Translations under genes and position numbers: made by a program
Source: Brachyhypopomus gauderio
Taxonomy: Eukaryota > Chordata > Actinopteri > Gymnotiformes > Hypopomidae
Direction: 5' to 3'
Assembly (NCBI RefSeq): GCF_052324685.1
Contig: NC_135218.1
Span: 17,287,479 to 17,351,478 of the forward strand
DNA length: 64,000 nt
Shown: positions 1 through 12,433 of the stretch, piece after piece
Position numbering within the stretch: position 1 is the first letter of the stretch
Layout of the letters: each line of letters opens with the position of its first letter
The notes under the pieces: model-generated
Told to the model about the DNA's origin: nothing
Database searches by the model: none
The model's input: the letters and a program-made list of their open reading frames with translations, nothing else

Positions 1-36
1 ACTAAATGATTATCATGTTTTGATGAAGGGTTCAAG

Positions 37-3000
37 CTATATTTGAAGTGAACACAGACCTGCAAAAAAAGGTGCAGGCCAAAATCTCAGCAGAGCTATC
101 ATGGCCATCGCTGGTCAACTCCTCACAGCTGGTGCTGTTCCCACTCACCAACACCAACACCACCTCAGTGAGTACACACACACACACACACACACACACG
201 CGCGCGCGCTCGTTCACATTTTTGCCTTTTTTTTGTCAAAACAAAATATGTCGCTTGATTAATTGTTGAGCTCAAAGTAAAAACAAAAACAGTAGTTTCT
301 GCTCCTTGCAGTACGGTTTGATTAAACAGACACATTACCGATGAGTCGTCAGTTGCATGGTCTCAGTTCGGCCACTCCTCCACAAACCTTTGACCACTTT
401 TTTTAATGAGGGTCTGTAGCTCATTGAGAGGATGATGAGATTCAAGATCTCCTTATATAGCTTCTTTATTTTGGATGATTGTGTTAATACCAGACATAAC
501 TTTAACTTGAGTTCTCTAATGGTCTTGTATTTCTTGTATTTACTCTTGTACTGATAAATATCCAAGTCACTCTGGATAGGTGAATCTTCCAAATGTTTTA
601 ATATAAATACATAAATGTCACTGCCAACATCTGCTTTTTACATGCAGCCTATTTCTTCACTAGAGACATTAGGACCAGTGCCACCCAAAACATTCTGTTT
701 TTGACAGCACTGGAAATGTTAACATGGAAAGAATAATGTCTTCAATGTAAAGCCAATATTGGTGCTTTTGTTTATGCTCAGACATAAATAGATTTATGTA
801 ATAACCGGGTTTATCTGGCTTTTGATTAAATTGGTTTAGTTGGTTTTATCCTCCAACAACATGGTACGTGTAGTTTGTGTGGTTCAGTTGGACTACGGTG
901 CCTGCAGTAGCTCCAGCAGCTGTAGTAGTAATGATCACTGTGGTTCTGGTGCTTCATTAAAAAAGCTTTTGCCTAACTGTGTTTTCTCCTCTTTATATGT
1001 CAATATAAGGAGGAGGAGGTCATCTTGGAAAACCCAGCCGATGTTCCAGTGTATGTGCAGGTTCTTCCTATTGCCCTGTACCCTACGCCCACAGCCTTCA
1101 CAGGAATATTAGGAGACAGGTAATGCACCAGGTTCACCAGCAAATTGTCTCCGTGAATATTCACTCTGATCTCTTAACAGTAGTGCAAAAAAAAAAATTG
1201 CACCTGCAAAAGAATGTGGTTTGCATATCAGGTTTTATCTCGCACACTTAAGTAAAATTGAAATGTAAATATGTAAAGTGTGTGTGCGCCGTGTGTTAAG
1301 CTTCCAGCCCTGTACACGTGCTGTGTGTACGATATGTTCACGTATTTCGCTGTAGCCCAGTTCATGGTGTTGAAGCTGTGCAGCAGGTTTGATCTGACAC
1401 TTCTCCTTCCCAGGTTCCCAAGGAGGACGCTGTCAAACATGGACATTAATACACTGGAATTTGAGGTCCAAAGAAATCAAGTAAGTGTTGGAAAATGTCT
1501 CAGAGTGGCTCTACACTGATAAGTTTATGGCGTTTCTAAGTCGGTATTAACCTTTACTTGCTGCACTAATAAACAAAATTGTGACACAGTGAATTATCTA
1601 TATATAATTGCTTACCCTAACTATTTCTACTATGTAAAGAATTTGACACTCGTAATTGAATTGCTGCGGTATTGCTGTGGTGTGTGTCAGTCCTCAGTAA
1701 TGAGTTCCACGGGATTTGTTGAGGGCACCACACGCCCCTTTGTCCTCAACATACTGCTAAAGCCCGGTGAGGCCAAATCCTTCAGCGTGAGGTTCACACC
1801 CATCAGCAATCACAGTGTCTCCTCCCTCCTCGTGGTCAGGTGAGAGGCCACGCCCCCTTCCCTTGTTCATCGGAATCATCTTTCACACTCTCTGTTTAAT
1901 ATGAAGGGTTTGCTTACATGTTTGATTTCAACCATGGCTTTGCTGCTTTAACAGGAACAACCTCACAGTAGTTGAGCTGATTATGGTGCGTGGTCAGGGC
2001 ACCAGAGAAAGCGTGAAGATAGCAGGGAAGGTCCCGGGACGAGGCAGCTCCCTGAGGTTCAAAATGACAGAGGCACTCCTTAAAGACTGTTCAGAAAGTG
2101 AGTGTGTCCATAGACCTCCTGTTAACAAGGTTTGAGTAGTTTCACAGAGATTACTGCAGAGACTATTTCTCACTGTAAAATAGGGAAAAAACTCAAGTTA
2201 ACTAATATATATAATATATCTGACCCCTGTCTCCATCCTGTTTCTCTGGAAACTATGTATACTTCACAATTTTTTAATTTGTGTATTTTTTTTTATTTTT
2301 TTGGTGTAGACAAACCCAAGGAACCCAATTTTACTCTACGAAGGACATTTAGGTTGGAAAACACTGGGCTCCTTCCGATTCACGTTCGATCCATGGAGAT
2401 AAGTGGCACTGTCTGTGAAGGCTACGGATTCAAAGTTCTCAACTGTCAAGAATTTGCACTTAAACCAAACACTTCAAAAGACCTCATCATACTGTGAGTG
2501 GCCCTTGGTGTTCGTTGTGACCTGGAATGGAATTGTATGTCTTGCGTGGTTGCGTTTACACTGCTGCTTTGATATTGCAATTGCAGGGTTTTTATGTTTA
2601 GTTTATTAGAGTGACAAGTCAATTGGAAATCTTCTAGAGAGGTTAACAGCAAACATCTCGCATGAAGTATGTCTACAGCAGAGGTGGCAGACAAGTGGGT
2701 CATCAGAAACAACAGCTCCCCCACTTGGCTCAGAGTGGAAGCATTGTCCCCCAGACCTGCTCCGTTATTCTTACATATGTCTATTTCCCTTTTTCTAAAA
2801 CTTTGAAGACCAACTTCACAGTAAATACAATTCAGTAGTGCCAAACATGGACAGACTGAGCGTCAAGAAGCCCCTTTGAACTCGGTGATTTTAAATGCTT
2901 CACTTTGACATCGTGAAACCCATTACCTACTGAAGTCTACAGGGGATGTGGGCAACCTACTTTTAAGCTAACTAGCCAGTTTAAATACTGGGAAGTCCAC

Positions 3001-6000
3001 CAACGAACCTTTTGTGGGCAACTGTAGACAGCAAGCTGACGTGCGTTTTACTTACAGGAAGGAAACATGAAAAAGAGTGTCAGACAGCCAGTTCTTACAG
3101 AAGAGACAAGTGTTTTCTAACTAGCTCTAACCAATTATAATATTAAATGCTATTGACTTGGATTACTTTAAGTAAGCAGGAGGGATGTGTGAACCCAGGA
3201 CAAAATAATAAATAATAAAAAAGGGTCTTTACCCACCCCTTGTTGTGTGGCCACAGAATGTTGCCTTATTCCATTGCTGATGCAGTGTGATACTGAGGAA
3301 GAAGACCATTTGGACCCAAATTCACCTTTGTAGAAACAAACAAACATAATAAATAACAATATATCTTCCTTGATTTCATATTCAACCTCCCTTGACAACT
3401 GCAGTGCTGGCAGAAAGTAGGTCAGTAGTGTAGCCAACCTCAAGTCTGTGGGTAAACATCACCTGTCAAACGTGAGTGTGTTCCCGTGCCTGAAGCTGCT
3501 ATTAATACATGTGGTTGGGGCACATGTGGAGTCTTCCCTCTGGACTTCTATGGGGATGTGAATTGCCCCACTGTTTTCCCCATGCAGACCCATTGAGGCT
3601 GAACTGGTTTCTATGAAAGAGTGCTTGAAATCACAGGTTCCCTGCTGGGTTAATACAGAATGTACTTATTTATACAAAAGGCCTGCATTGATTTAATTAA
3701 ACATGGTTGCTTTTTATTTTTATCTATTTATTTATTTATTTTGGCTGAATTATTTGGTCCTTGCCTGTTTTTGGCCTGTTTAGGGTTAGGCTTAGAGAAG
3801 CCGTGGTTTCAAGGCGCTCTTCTCTTCTGTCTGGGTTTGGCACAGGTTTACACCAGATTTCACTTCATCACGCGTCATCCGGGAGCTGAAGCTGGTGACC
3901 GCGGGTGGCTCGGAGTTCGTGTTTGTGCTGAACGCCTCCCTGCCCTACCACGTCCTGCCAGCGTGCGCAGACACCATCCCCCCACCCAACTGGGAGCTGG
4001 AGCTCTACATCGTCGTCTCCCTCTGTATGAGGTCAGTACCGGCGTGAGGTCAAACGGGGTGCAGCGTCATATACACTACACTCCACGTATTGGGTCATTA
4101 ACAGCTGATGGATAATTATTGGACACTTCTGCTACCCAAATGAGAAAATTCTGCTGAAACTGAAAATGTTGAAATGATGAATGTGCCTCCTCCCAATTCT
4201 GGAAAAGAGCTGGGCCCCCTTACAGAATCAAATCTCTGAAATATCAAAGAGCTTAGATATTGTAATATTTCGCAAATCAACTTGCACAGTAAGGCAAAGC
4301 AAACCACAATATTCCATGTACGTTCCCACTGAAATTGGCTTTTTTTTCCTTTTTGATAAAGTGCTGCTCTTGTCAGCTTTGCGTCCATTTCTCAGCTTGC
4401 ACTCTAAATGAATAGAGGGATCAACACGCCTCGTTGATGGTGATGGGTGAGGCTGAGCGTGCTGTTCTTCTGTAGTTCCATGTTTCTCCTGGTCATTGCC
4501 ACTGCCTACTTGGAAGCCCAGGGAATATGGGAGCCGTTCAAGAGACGCCTGTCCGTGGAATCCAACTCTCCCATGGAGACGGGAAAACCATTTGATCTCA
4601 GGGAAATTGTAAGAATTCAAAATGATGCAAAGTAAGTTCAGCAGCTTCTCGTGTTGTGTTGCACGTGGCCCTTTCCTGGTGCCCCACTGTTTTTAACCAT
4701 TTGCAATATTCGCGCAGCTTGAACGACTTTGCTGACCCACACCAGAACTCCACTAGAGGAACATATGGCTCAGGAGGAGGTGGACGGGCTGCCGGCCGGC
4801 AAGGCGGCCCGCACTCCAACACCAACGGGAGCAGCATTCTGGCGGACAGCAAGTCCAAAGGCAGCTCAAGCCGCGCAACATCTATGCAAGCTTCTTCCTC
4901 GCAGCTGGTTAAAGATAATGGCCCAGGACTCACCCAGCTTACCAACCGCAGAGCAAGAAGCTCCAAGCAGCAGCAGCAGCAACCGCAGCAACCGATCTCC
5001 AGCCCCATGGAAGAGCTCCAGAACCTGGGCACCTCGCCCCTGTTGCAGCCTCCAAAGGTCCACAGTGCAGAAGATCAGGACTACAACAGACTTCTGGTAG
5101 CTATGGACAAAGACTTGGAGCGGCCAGAGTCCCCTGGCATCAGCACATTCACAGAAACAAATATACAGCATTCTTCACAGAGTAAAGGTAATCATCATGC
5201 AATTGCAAGACATAAAACCTAAGTAGTTTCTTGAGAATGAGTTTGAGGTCAAGAGAGAGTATACGGGGATATGACCAGAGTACTTTCTTCATTTGTGTGT
5301 GCAGTGCTGGAATCAAAAGGGAAAGTGAAGACTAAAACAAAGGCTCAGAAAAAGAAAGAGGAGAAAGAGAGAAAGGTGCAGGTAAAACCCCACACAGAGG
5401 AGCTAAAAGAGGCACTTGCAGACAACGATGACAGCTCCTCCACTACCACCGAAACCTCCAACCCAGACACGGAGACCATTGTAAAAGAGGTAGACGCAAT
5501 AGCTGTTATTCACATTTGCACTGCATTAGAAACCACGTACCCTGGATTGCAAGTATATGCATTTTTACAAGGTCCACATGGCTTACGTTGTGTTCTGGAT
5601 TTTAACAGGAACCAGTGAAGAAAAAGGTGAGGACGGTCACGGTAGAAAAAGAACGAGATGAAATCCCTCCCTCCCCTACAAAACCCAAAACCAAGAAACA
5701 ACCAATCACAAAGAAGGAGAATCAAGTGGAGAAGACCAGGTTGAAATCCCTTTCATTTGTTTTTGAAGCAGATCAAAAATTATATCAACTTTTATCAACC
5801 ATTAATTTGACGGATTTTTTCTGCAGCTCAATGTCTTTTAAATTCTGTTTGCCACCCTTATTCATGTAACCAGTGGTGGTGATGCTACACTTTGCTCAAA
5901 GTGTGTGTTTTACCCATTTCTCAAGGTTCTCGTTGTATTTCCTTCTAGTTCTCTGGAACTTCCATACGTCACTCCATTGGAAAACAAGCAGCGCAAGACG

Positions 6001-8094
6001 TTCCCCAAGACCATGATCAACGCAGGACCCCCCAGTGTTCCCAAACCAAGACCTCCACCCAAACAAAGATGTAAGTGCACTTTAGCTTGTCAGCTTGTTT
6101 GCTGTTGAATCTCTGTGGTTAAAACTTTGACCCCCCCCCCAGCATCTGGTGGGAAGCAGGAGGATGGGCGTCCATCACCGTTGGAGAAGTTCCTTAACAA
6201 CGGCTTCATGCAGGACTTCAGTAGTGGTTCAGAAGGAGAGAAGGAGTCCCCCCCACCAGAATGGGATGTTCCACTCAAAGAAAGCAATCGTAAGTCAGCT
6301 GAAGCTTGGGCCTTACACATCAGCAGACTGCCCTTCAGGTCCTTATATTATATATTAGCATGTGCAATATTTTATAAATATGTTTTACTACCTACAAGTT
6401 TTTGTATATTTTATACTGTACTATACTGTACCATTTTATTTATACTGTACTACAACTTTTTAAGTACTTTTATGTATAAAAACTATGTATTTTATATTAC
6501 TGTTTTTAGATTTGTATATTTTATATTACTTCCCTTCTTTTTATATTTTCTGAATACTGCTGCAACACTGCATTTTCTCCATGTAGTAGCCTTTTATTAT
6601 ATCTTAGTTTATGACATGGTCATTGTTGCATTTTCAGCTATAGTTTTATATCCAAGTACCAAGTAATGTTTTTTTTTTTCACTCACTCCTGTCAGAAGCC
6701 GACAGTCTGCAGCAGATCTCCTTACAGACCATGAATGCAGATCCATTTCTGAAGAGACCAATCTCGGCTATTTCCAGAACTTACTCTCCTCCCCCCACCT
6801 CTCCCACCTTGGTGTCCCGTGGAAGCTACAGTAGTGTGCTCAACAGGTCTCTCACTCACACACACACTCACACACCCTCACACACACAAGCATTTTGAAG
6901 GATCTTGAATCCCTGATTTTGTCTGTTTTTGTTTTGTCCTCCTCTTTTAATAGTGAGTTGAATTCAAAGAAGGCTCCAGGAAATAAACTGACCAAGTCCA
7001 CATCTCTGCCTGGGAAAAATGGAAATCCCACTTTTGCAGCTGTGGCTGCCGGCTATGACAAAAGCCCTGGTGTGTAAAACCTGCTAAACCGCGTGGGCGT
7101 GGGCGTGGGCGTGCGTGCGTGCGTGCGCGGCAAGCCTTCCAACTGTGTGTGCTTGTTTGCCTTCTCAGGTGGCAGTGGCTCAGGTAAGGCGGAAGCCCTC
7201 GGGAAGTTGACTGGTCCTCACATGACATCAGTGGAGAGTGACAGCTCTGATAGGCAAGTTAATCATAGTTACCTAATTAGATTTCATGCACTAAAAGTAT
7301 TATAATCAAATATCTGTGTATTAAATGTTATTCTCATTAGTTCTGGGTTATGGAGTCCTGTTGAAAACATCAGCAGTTACAACTCCGTCAGTTCTTTCTC
7401 TGCATTTGGACTCAACAACCCACTCAATTTATCTGGAGGTATATACACAAACCCACAGAAGCTGTCGCAGCTACGTCATATTCTCATCTGGTGTGCGTCA
7501 GAATGCTAATGCTAATCAGTTAAGTGATTTTGCATGTATGCTTGTTCTGTTCAGTTTTCAGTGGCATGACTGTGCCCAAGAGTAGTGGGGCAGAGCCTCA
7601 GTCAGGCTGGCCGGAATACACATCGGTATCCTCGTCCATCTGGGACTCTGAACGTTCAAACCCATGGCCCACCAGCACCAGTTCCCCAACCACTCCAACA
7701 GCTGTAAGACCTTTCTTGACTTAGACACTAAACACTGTTGATGTAAGCTTTTGAGTCTAAACCAAAAACCTATGTTTTGAAGTTTGTTAGAGTTGCTCAG
7801 TTCTTAATGGATTTTAACCTGTCTGTCTCTCCACAGTCCATCCTGGGCAAATCGCGTAACCCCTGGTCACCCAGCCTGCCCTACAGCAGCTCCATCTGGT
7901 CTACGGGCGCAGACTCCACCTTGCCCTCCACCAACCTCACTGATCACCTGGTCAGCCACACGGCTCCGCCCACACCGGCTCCCACGGACCACTTGAGTCG
8001 CACCTACAATCCTTGGAGCATGTGGCCTCCTGCTCTGAACCGCTGGAACTCCGAGCCCTGGCCCAACAACCCTGACAACAGCAACGGTAACTAA
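37..8094 (+). CDS. tmem131: Transmembrane protein 131, C-terminal ~1,008 residues (19 exons; 5' part outside window)
   Basis: TMEM131 is an ER membrane protein needed for collagen secretion: lumenal PapD-like domains bind immature collagen and the cytoplasmic tail binds TRAPPC8 (family knowledge). Exons read here: ~37-169, 1011-1119, 1414-1480, 1691-1839, 1955-2097, 2310-2493, 3846-4031, 4476-4631, 4718-5187, 5305-5489, 5609-5739, 5949-6070, 6143-6289, 6696-6846, 6954-7069, 7169-7253, 7341-7438, 7555-7703, 7837-8094 (stop TAA). Frame is continuous across every junction. Recognisable blocks are [37 protein letters not shown] leading into the single membrane helix (exons at 3846 and 4476), [38 protein letters not shown] and the Trp/Pro-rich end YNPWSMWPP. 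The tail is rich in Ser, Lys and Gln. The start of the first exon is uncertain. The intron after 7253 uses a GC donor, and the donors at 5740 and 6847 are weak. The sequence fits TMEM131 better than TMEM131L. Confidence 0.93.
176..209. repeat. (CA)n/(CG)n microsatellite in tmem131 intron
   Basis: About 12 CA units run directly into CG units, seven bases after the donor site at 170. Confidence 0.95.
2494..3845 (+). other. Large tmem131 intron, no further feature seen
   Basis: This 1.35-kb intron starts with GTGAGT and ends with a pyrimidine tract and CACAG. Open frames inside it carry no recognisable protein. No clear repeat was seen. Other tmem131 introns over 300 bp (170-1010, 4032-4475, 6290-6695) hold only microsatellite or AT-rich sequence. 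Confidence 0.6.
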
Positions 8095-8966
8095 GAAGAT
8101 GCAGTGTCCCAAAGTAATGGCCCTCGCAGTAACAAAATGACGAAAAAAATTCACGGTTTCTTAGAATCTTTTTTTTTTTTCTTTGTACCACACTGCTAGG
8201 TATTGCTGATATAATTTTACTTGTCAAATCCTTTGGAGAAATTAAGATTTAAGTCTGAATTGGTTTGTCCAGATTGTGACCATCCACCTCCAAATTTAGA
8301 TCATAATTAACAAAATTCTTATTTGTTTTTTTGGGGGGTTGTGATGCATAAGCCTTGTTTAAGGCAATTTTAACCACAGCAACTCAACGATTAAAAGAAT
8401 TAAGAGATTGGTACAGAAGAATAAATGTGTTGCCCTTGTAGGTGCTTTTTTATATTTTTAGAAGTCCCCCCTTTTGAGTAATACTGTGTTCATTTTTGGA
8501 ACCGAATTGTATGGCCCAGTATTACTGTATGGTTTAAAACGCAGTATTACCAAACTGTTAATTAAGCACTTTGTGATAAACCCCATTCTTAAAAAGAAAT
8601 GGGCCTTGGTTACCTTCATTTTAGATCATATTTGGCCAAACCTGTTGATTTCCATTGACTTTGGGTATGATCATTGAGCATTCATTAAGACCATTATTAC
8701 AGCATTATCTGCACTGCAGAATTCTTTGCCCGATGTTTGTTTTATAGTCAAATGCCAAATGAGTCATGAGTGCATTCAGGATTTGAAGTTTAACTTATTT
8801 TTTTTAATGGGTTCTGGTTAAAGTAAAAAAACAAGCTTTGTTTAAATTGTTGTCTAACAGGAGAACGTTATCGAATGAAGGTTTGGAGTTTATTCTGTAT
8901 ATGGTTCATTTGTCACCTTGAGTGGGACATCATTGGTTCAAATAAAACATATCAGGCAGCAATATC
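8095..8966 (+). other. tmem131 3' UTR
   Basis: AT-rich sequence follows the TAA stop. AATAAA occurs at 8420-8425 and, more convincingly, at 8941-8946, giving a UTR of about 870 bases. Cleavage position is inferred. Confidence 0.6.
8941..8946 (+). terminator. Probable tmem131 polyadenylation signal
   Basis: Canonical AATAAA about 850 bases after the tmem131 stop, followed by T-rich sequence. Confidence 0.55.
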
Positions 8967-10710
8967 TATTTTTTTGCCTTTTAATTCTTCCACAACAGAT
9001 TTGAAAATTAAATGTTATGTTAAAAACAATTAGTGAACGAATGAAACTATTAATTATTAAACTTCATCATTAAAATAACACCAGGCAGCCTACTTGTTGC
9101 AGAAGCAAGCCTGAAGCAGCACTGAAGGGTGGCGAGACGGAAAGTGTCTGGTATCAGGGTCCTGACCAGGCATGGTGCCCTTAGGTACGGCAAGTATCTA
9201 CTAGGCACATGGCCCCACATACCTAACCCTAGGCCATTACTGGCTGAGGTGGCGCCGCCCTGCTGGGTGACACTGTGCTGCTCCTCCCACCTGGGAACCT
9301 GTTGGGGCTAGCATGACCATTTCTGTTGTAAAATAGAAGAACAAATCTGAAAAAAAACGTCCCTCAAGTCAAAATCCTGGATTGTTACTGGTTGTTTTAT
9401 GGGACATTCAACACGAACTGAAACAGAGATGGTGTGTGGCCATGATAGTTGAGACAGGTTATCAGTTTGACTTCGATGCCATCCAGCCAGGGCCATGCGG
9501 GGGATGTTGCTGTGTAGGCTGCCCCATGCTGAAGTTACATCAGCAATGACTTCAGGTAAAGTTCACAACCAACTTACTAAACACACTGGTGGAGCCCAAT
9601 ATATTACAAGTGATGATATACAGTAATGTGTATAATTTATCATTTAAAAAGGGGGTGAAATATCAATACTGTTTAGCATTAGAATCTGACTTGTACTCAC
9701 CATTTTTTTGCTGTACTTTATAGTTTGAACCCATAATTTCACTTTTGGGTTCTAACGGATATGTTCTTGGCATTGCATCCTGAAAAAAGGTTGCATATTA
9801 CCCCTTGATCTAGTCCAAGGTTAGAATGATCTGTTTTTCTGCCTTTGAAACACAAGGTTCAAGAATTCAGTCCACCAGCCAAAATCTGATAACGTGTCTT
9901 GGACTAGTGTTTTATCATAACAAAGTTTAATGAAATCAGTGACTAAATGGTGGTTTGAGCACAGGACATTTTTTATTTAAAGATGGAAGTGTTTGAGGTT
10001 GATAAGTGCCTGACGTGTTGGGCAGCAGTTTAAACACAATTACAAAAATATTCTTGGGAAATTTGTGTAAAATTGTGGTAAACGTACAGTTGTGATGGTT
10101 TAATCAGATGTTTTTGTGCTCATATGATTTGTCCTCAATTACATCATTAGTCTTAAAGATGGTTAGTTGCAATTATGAAAATTCAGAGAGATCAAACCCA
10201 AAGGTTCAAAATATGGTACGCAAAGATATGGTGGATTGGTTTTGAGTGCAGTGAAAACCTGCAGGTCCTGTCCTGTCATGGGACTTGGGTGTGCTGAAGT
10301 TACATTTTTACTGATGATTTTTGGCACACACTGATTTAACAGCTACAATGAGTTATGTGTGTAATTAAACTAATCCAGGCCCTCTTAGACCTTTTATTCT
10401 TTTAAATTCTAAGTTGATTAGCCATTTATCATTTAAGAGTGAATAGGCTTTTTAATGTAATTCCAGTTATATACAAGTGTACAGAGAAGGAAATTATGTT
10501 CCTACAGAAATGCAGTGCAGCACAAAAGAAGGTAAGTGTAATTAATACATATGAAACAGTACAGATGATTACATACACGACCAGTCCTACACAGAGAGGA
10601 TGGATGTGCAAAGGATGTACTTTAGTGATATTTTAGCAGACCTACAGTGTGCAGCAGTCACTAAAGTAACAGCCGGTACACAATTTAAGAACGCAGCTTG
10701 CCAAGACAAC
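8967..10710. other. Intergenic region between tail-to-tail genes, nothing recognised
   Basis: About 1.7 kb of AT-rich sequence. A more GC-rich patch near 9130-9320 has a short open frame without recognisable similarity. TTTATT at 10393-10398, which is AATAAA on the minus strand, could serve the nucleoside hydrolase transcript. Confidence 0.5.

Positions 10711-10711
<1 letters not shown>

Positions 10712-10743
<32 letters not shown>
10712..10743. repeat. Poly(C) run of 32 bases (poly(G) in the minus-strand transcript)
   Basis: A perfect mononucleotide run lies 26 bases downstream of the nucleoside hydrolase stop codon, so the transcript would carry 32 consecutive G in its 3' UTR. Runs like this are hard to sequence and the length may be imprecise. 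Confidence 0.9.
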
Positions 10744-10746
<3 letters not shown>

Positions 10747-10769
10747 CCCTAGAGCACAGACTGAACTCC

Positions 10770-12433
10770 TCAGGGTTGCTTTATAGAAGCCATGAGCATG
10801 GCTCTAAACTTGCTGAGGTCACAGGTCGTCATCACAAACACGCGGTGGCTCTTATCCAGCCGACCAGTGGGGTCCAGCGCCAGCAGCCCCCGGCCCAGCT
10901 CTCCCTGGGTCTCCACACGGACAGCACACTCCATGCTCTCTGTGATTACGCTGCTGTCCACACACGCGGCTACAGCGTATGCGTCATAGGACACGAACCC
11001 TGACCCAAAGAGCACATCTTTGATGCTGGCAGCAGGCTCTCTGGAGAAGGCCCAGCACTTGGAGGTGATGGTCTTCATAAATCTTGAAGCTGCTGTGTCC
11101 TGGTTGGTCAGCTCATCAAAAAATTCCTAACCAAGTCAAAGAGGGAAAGCCAATCTCATTGACCTGATAATCTCTGTGAAGAAGTCCTATTTCCTCTAAA
11201 TGGCACCAAATTTTTTAATATCTATGCAGACTATTTAAACTGAATAAAGAGTAATGTGTTTGAAATGGTTAGCATTCTACTCGAACAGCTCAAAGCAAAT
11301 AAATAACTTTGATGCTGGTCAAAGGTATTTGATTCTTACCCAAGAAAGCTTGTGTCTACATGTAAACTCCCATGTTGCTAAGTGTGTGGGGCACAAGTAT
11401 TCCTCTAACACTATGTAGGCAGACTCAGGATCCATGAAGAAATTAAACTCTGTGCATGGCCTCACATTTCCTTTTCCTGCAAAGGCAAACACTGGTTAGA
11501 GGGTGACCTATTAACTATACCAGATGTAGGGCTGTGATTTTCCTACCTTCCATATTGCCACCCATGATGTATAAATCTTTGAGCTTCTGCGAGATGCCAG
11601 GATCCAGTCTAATAGCCAGTGCTAAATTAGTGAGAGGACCCAGAGCCACAAGGGAGACCTTTTCCATGAAACATAAAAAATAGTCAACCACAAGAAGGGA
11701 AGATGAATGTGGATAAAGCAAGATGAGCAGAAATGCAGTTATGCCTTACATTGTATAGTTTTTCATGTGTTTTTGTTTTTTGGGTTTTGGTTTACCTGTC
11801 CTTGGTGTTCATTGACCAGCCTGATCAAAGCATTAACTGCATGCTCTTCCTGTACTTGCTTTTTCCAAATGTCTGAGTCCCTGTCCTCCAGGACATCTCC
11901 CAATCCATCTGTCCCAAAATGATCTTTGAACGGTTTGATTGCTCCAACCAAAGAGGCCGCAGCCCCTCGGAAGACTGGGATCTGAAAAAAAAAAGGGGGG
12001 GGGGGGGGGGGGGGGGGGGTGAATGTCCATGAGCGTGCACATCCATATCACAATATCACAAGCAGCTTTGAGTTTGTATGTACACAGTGAAGCGCATCTA
12101 CTGTCGGCATCAGCACCAGATATGATTTCTAGTTAGTTAACATGTTTCATCCATTGGGATACAAAGTTGTTCCACAGAAATGTGCACACGTCTAATGTTT
12201 ACAGGTGTCTGTGGTTAGTGGCGTTCTGTGCCTGTGCACTCCGGACCCACCTGAGTGCGCTGACAGACGGAGAGCACACGGAGCACGTTCTGACACACGT
12301 TATCCACGTCGGTGTTCCCAAAGCAGCACGTGATGCCAACAATCTTCACATTGGGTGCAGCTAGAGCAAGCATGATAGCCTGGGCATCATCTATGCCACA
12401 GTCAGTGTCAATTATCATCAACCTCTGAGTCAT
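10770..12433 (-). CDS. Inosine-uridine preferring nucleoside hydrolase family protein, 324 aa
   Basis: It should hydrolyse the N-glycosidic bond of ribonucleosides to give base and ribose; mammals are generally considered to lack this activity. Exons in transcript order: 12433-12251, 11981-11796, 11658-11547, 11476-11340, 11126-10770 (stop TGA). Summed length is 975 nt in continuous frame, the usual family size. Calcium-site motif DTDCGIDDA lies at residues 9-17. GN is at 39-40 and GPLTN at 130-134 (the Thr that is a metal ligand in family structures). N164, E170 and N172 sit in GNVRPCTEFNF. Metal-ligand Asp is D254 in SYDAYAVAA. The residue before it is Tyr253, where classic group I enzymes have the catalytic His. 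The start follows an acceptor-like CCTCCAG 9 nt upstream. The gene is tail-to-tail with tmem131 and head-to-head with bivm. Substrate preference cannot be read from sequence. Confidence 0.9.
11995..12019. repeat. Poly(G) run next to a splice acceptor
   Basis: Twenty-five G follow ten A on the plus strand. On the minus strand this is C25 T10 CAG, the pyrimidine tract of the acceptor for hydrolase exon 2 at 11981. Confidence 0.9.

Noticed and set aside
4598..5171. Minus-strand frames of 101-144 codons opposite a tmem131 exon
   Set aside because: They are antisense shadows of a Ser/Gln-rich coding exon without splice support.
6115..6666. 183-codon frame extending past the tmem131 exon at 6143
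   Set aside because: Only 6143-6289 is exon. The remainder reads through the GTAAGT donor into an AT-rich intron and encodes a Phe/Tyr-rich chance product.
9129..9311. 60-codon plus-strand frame in the GC-richer patch downstream of tmem131
   Set aside because: No similarity recognised and no promoter or polyadenylation context; probably a repeat fragment or chance frame.
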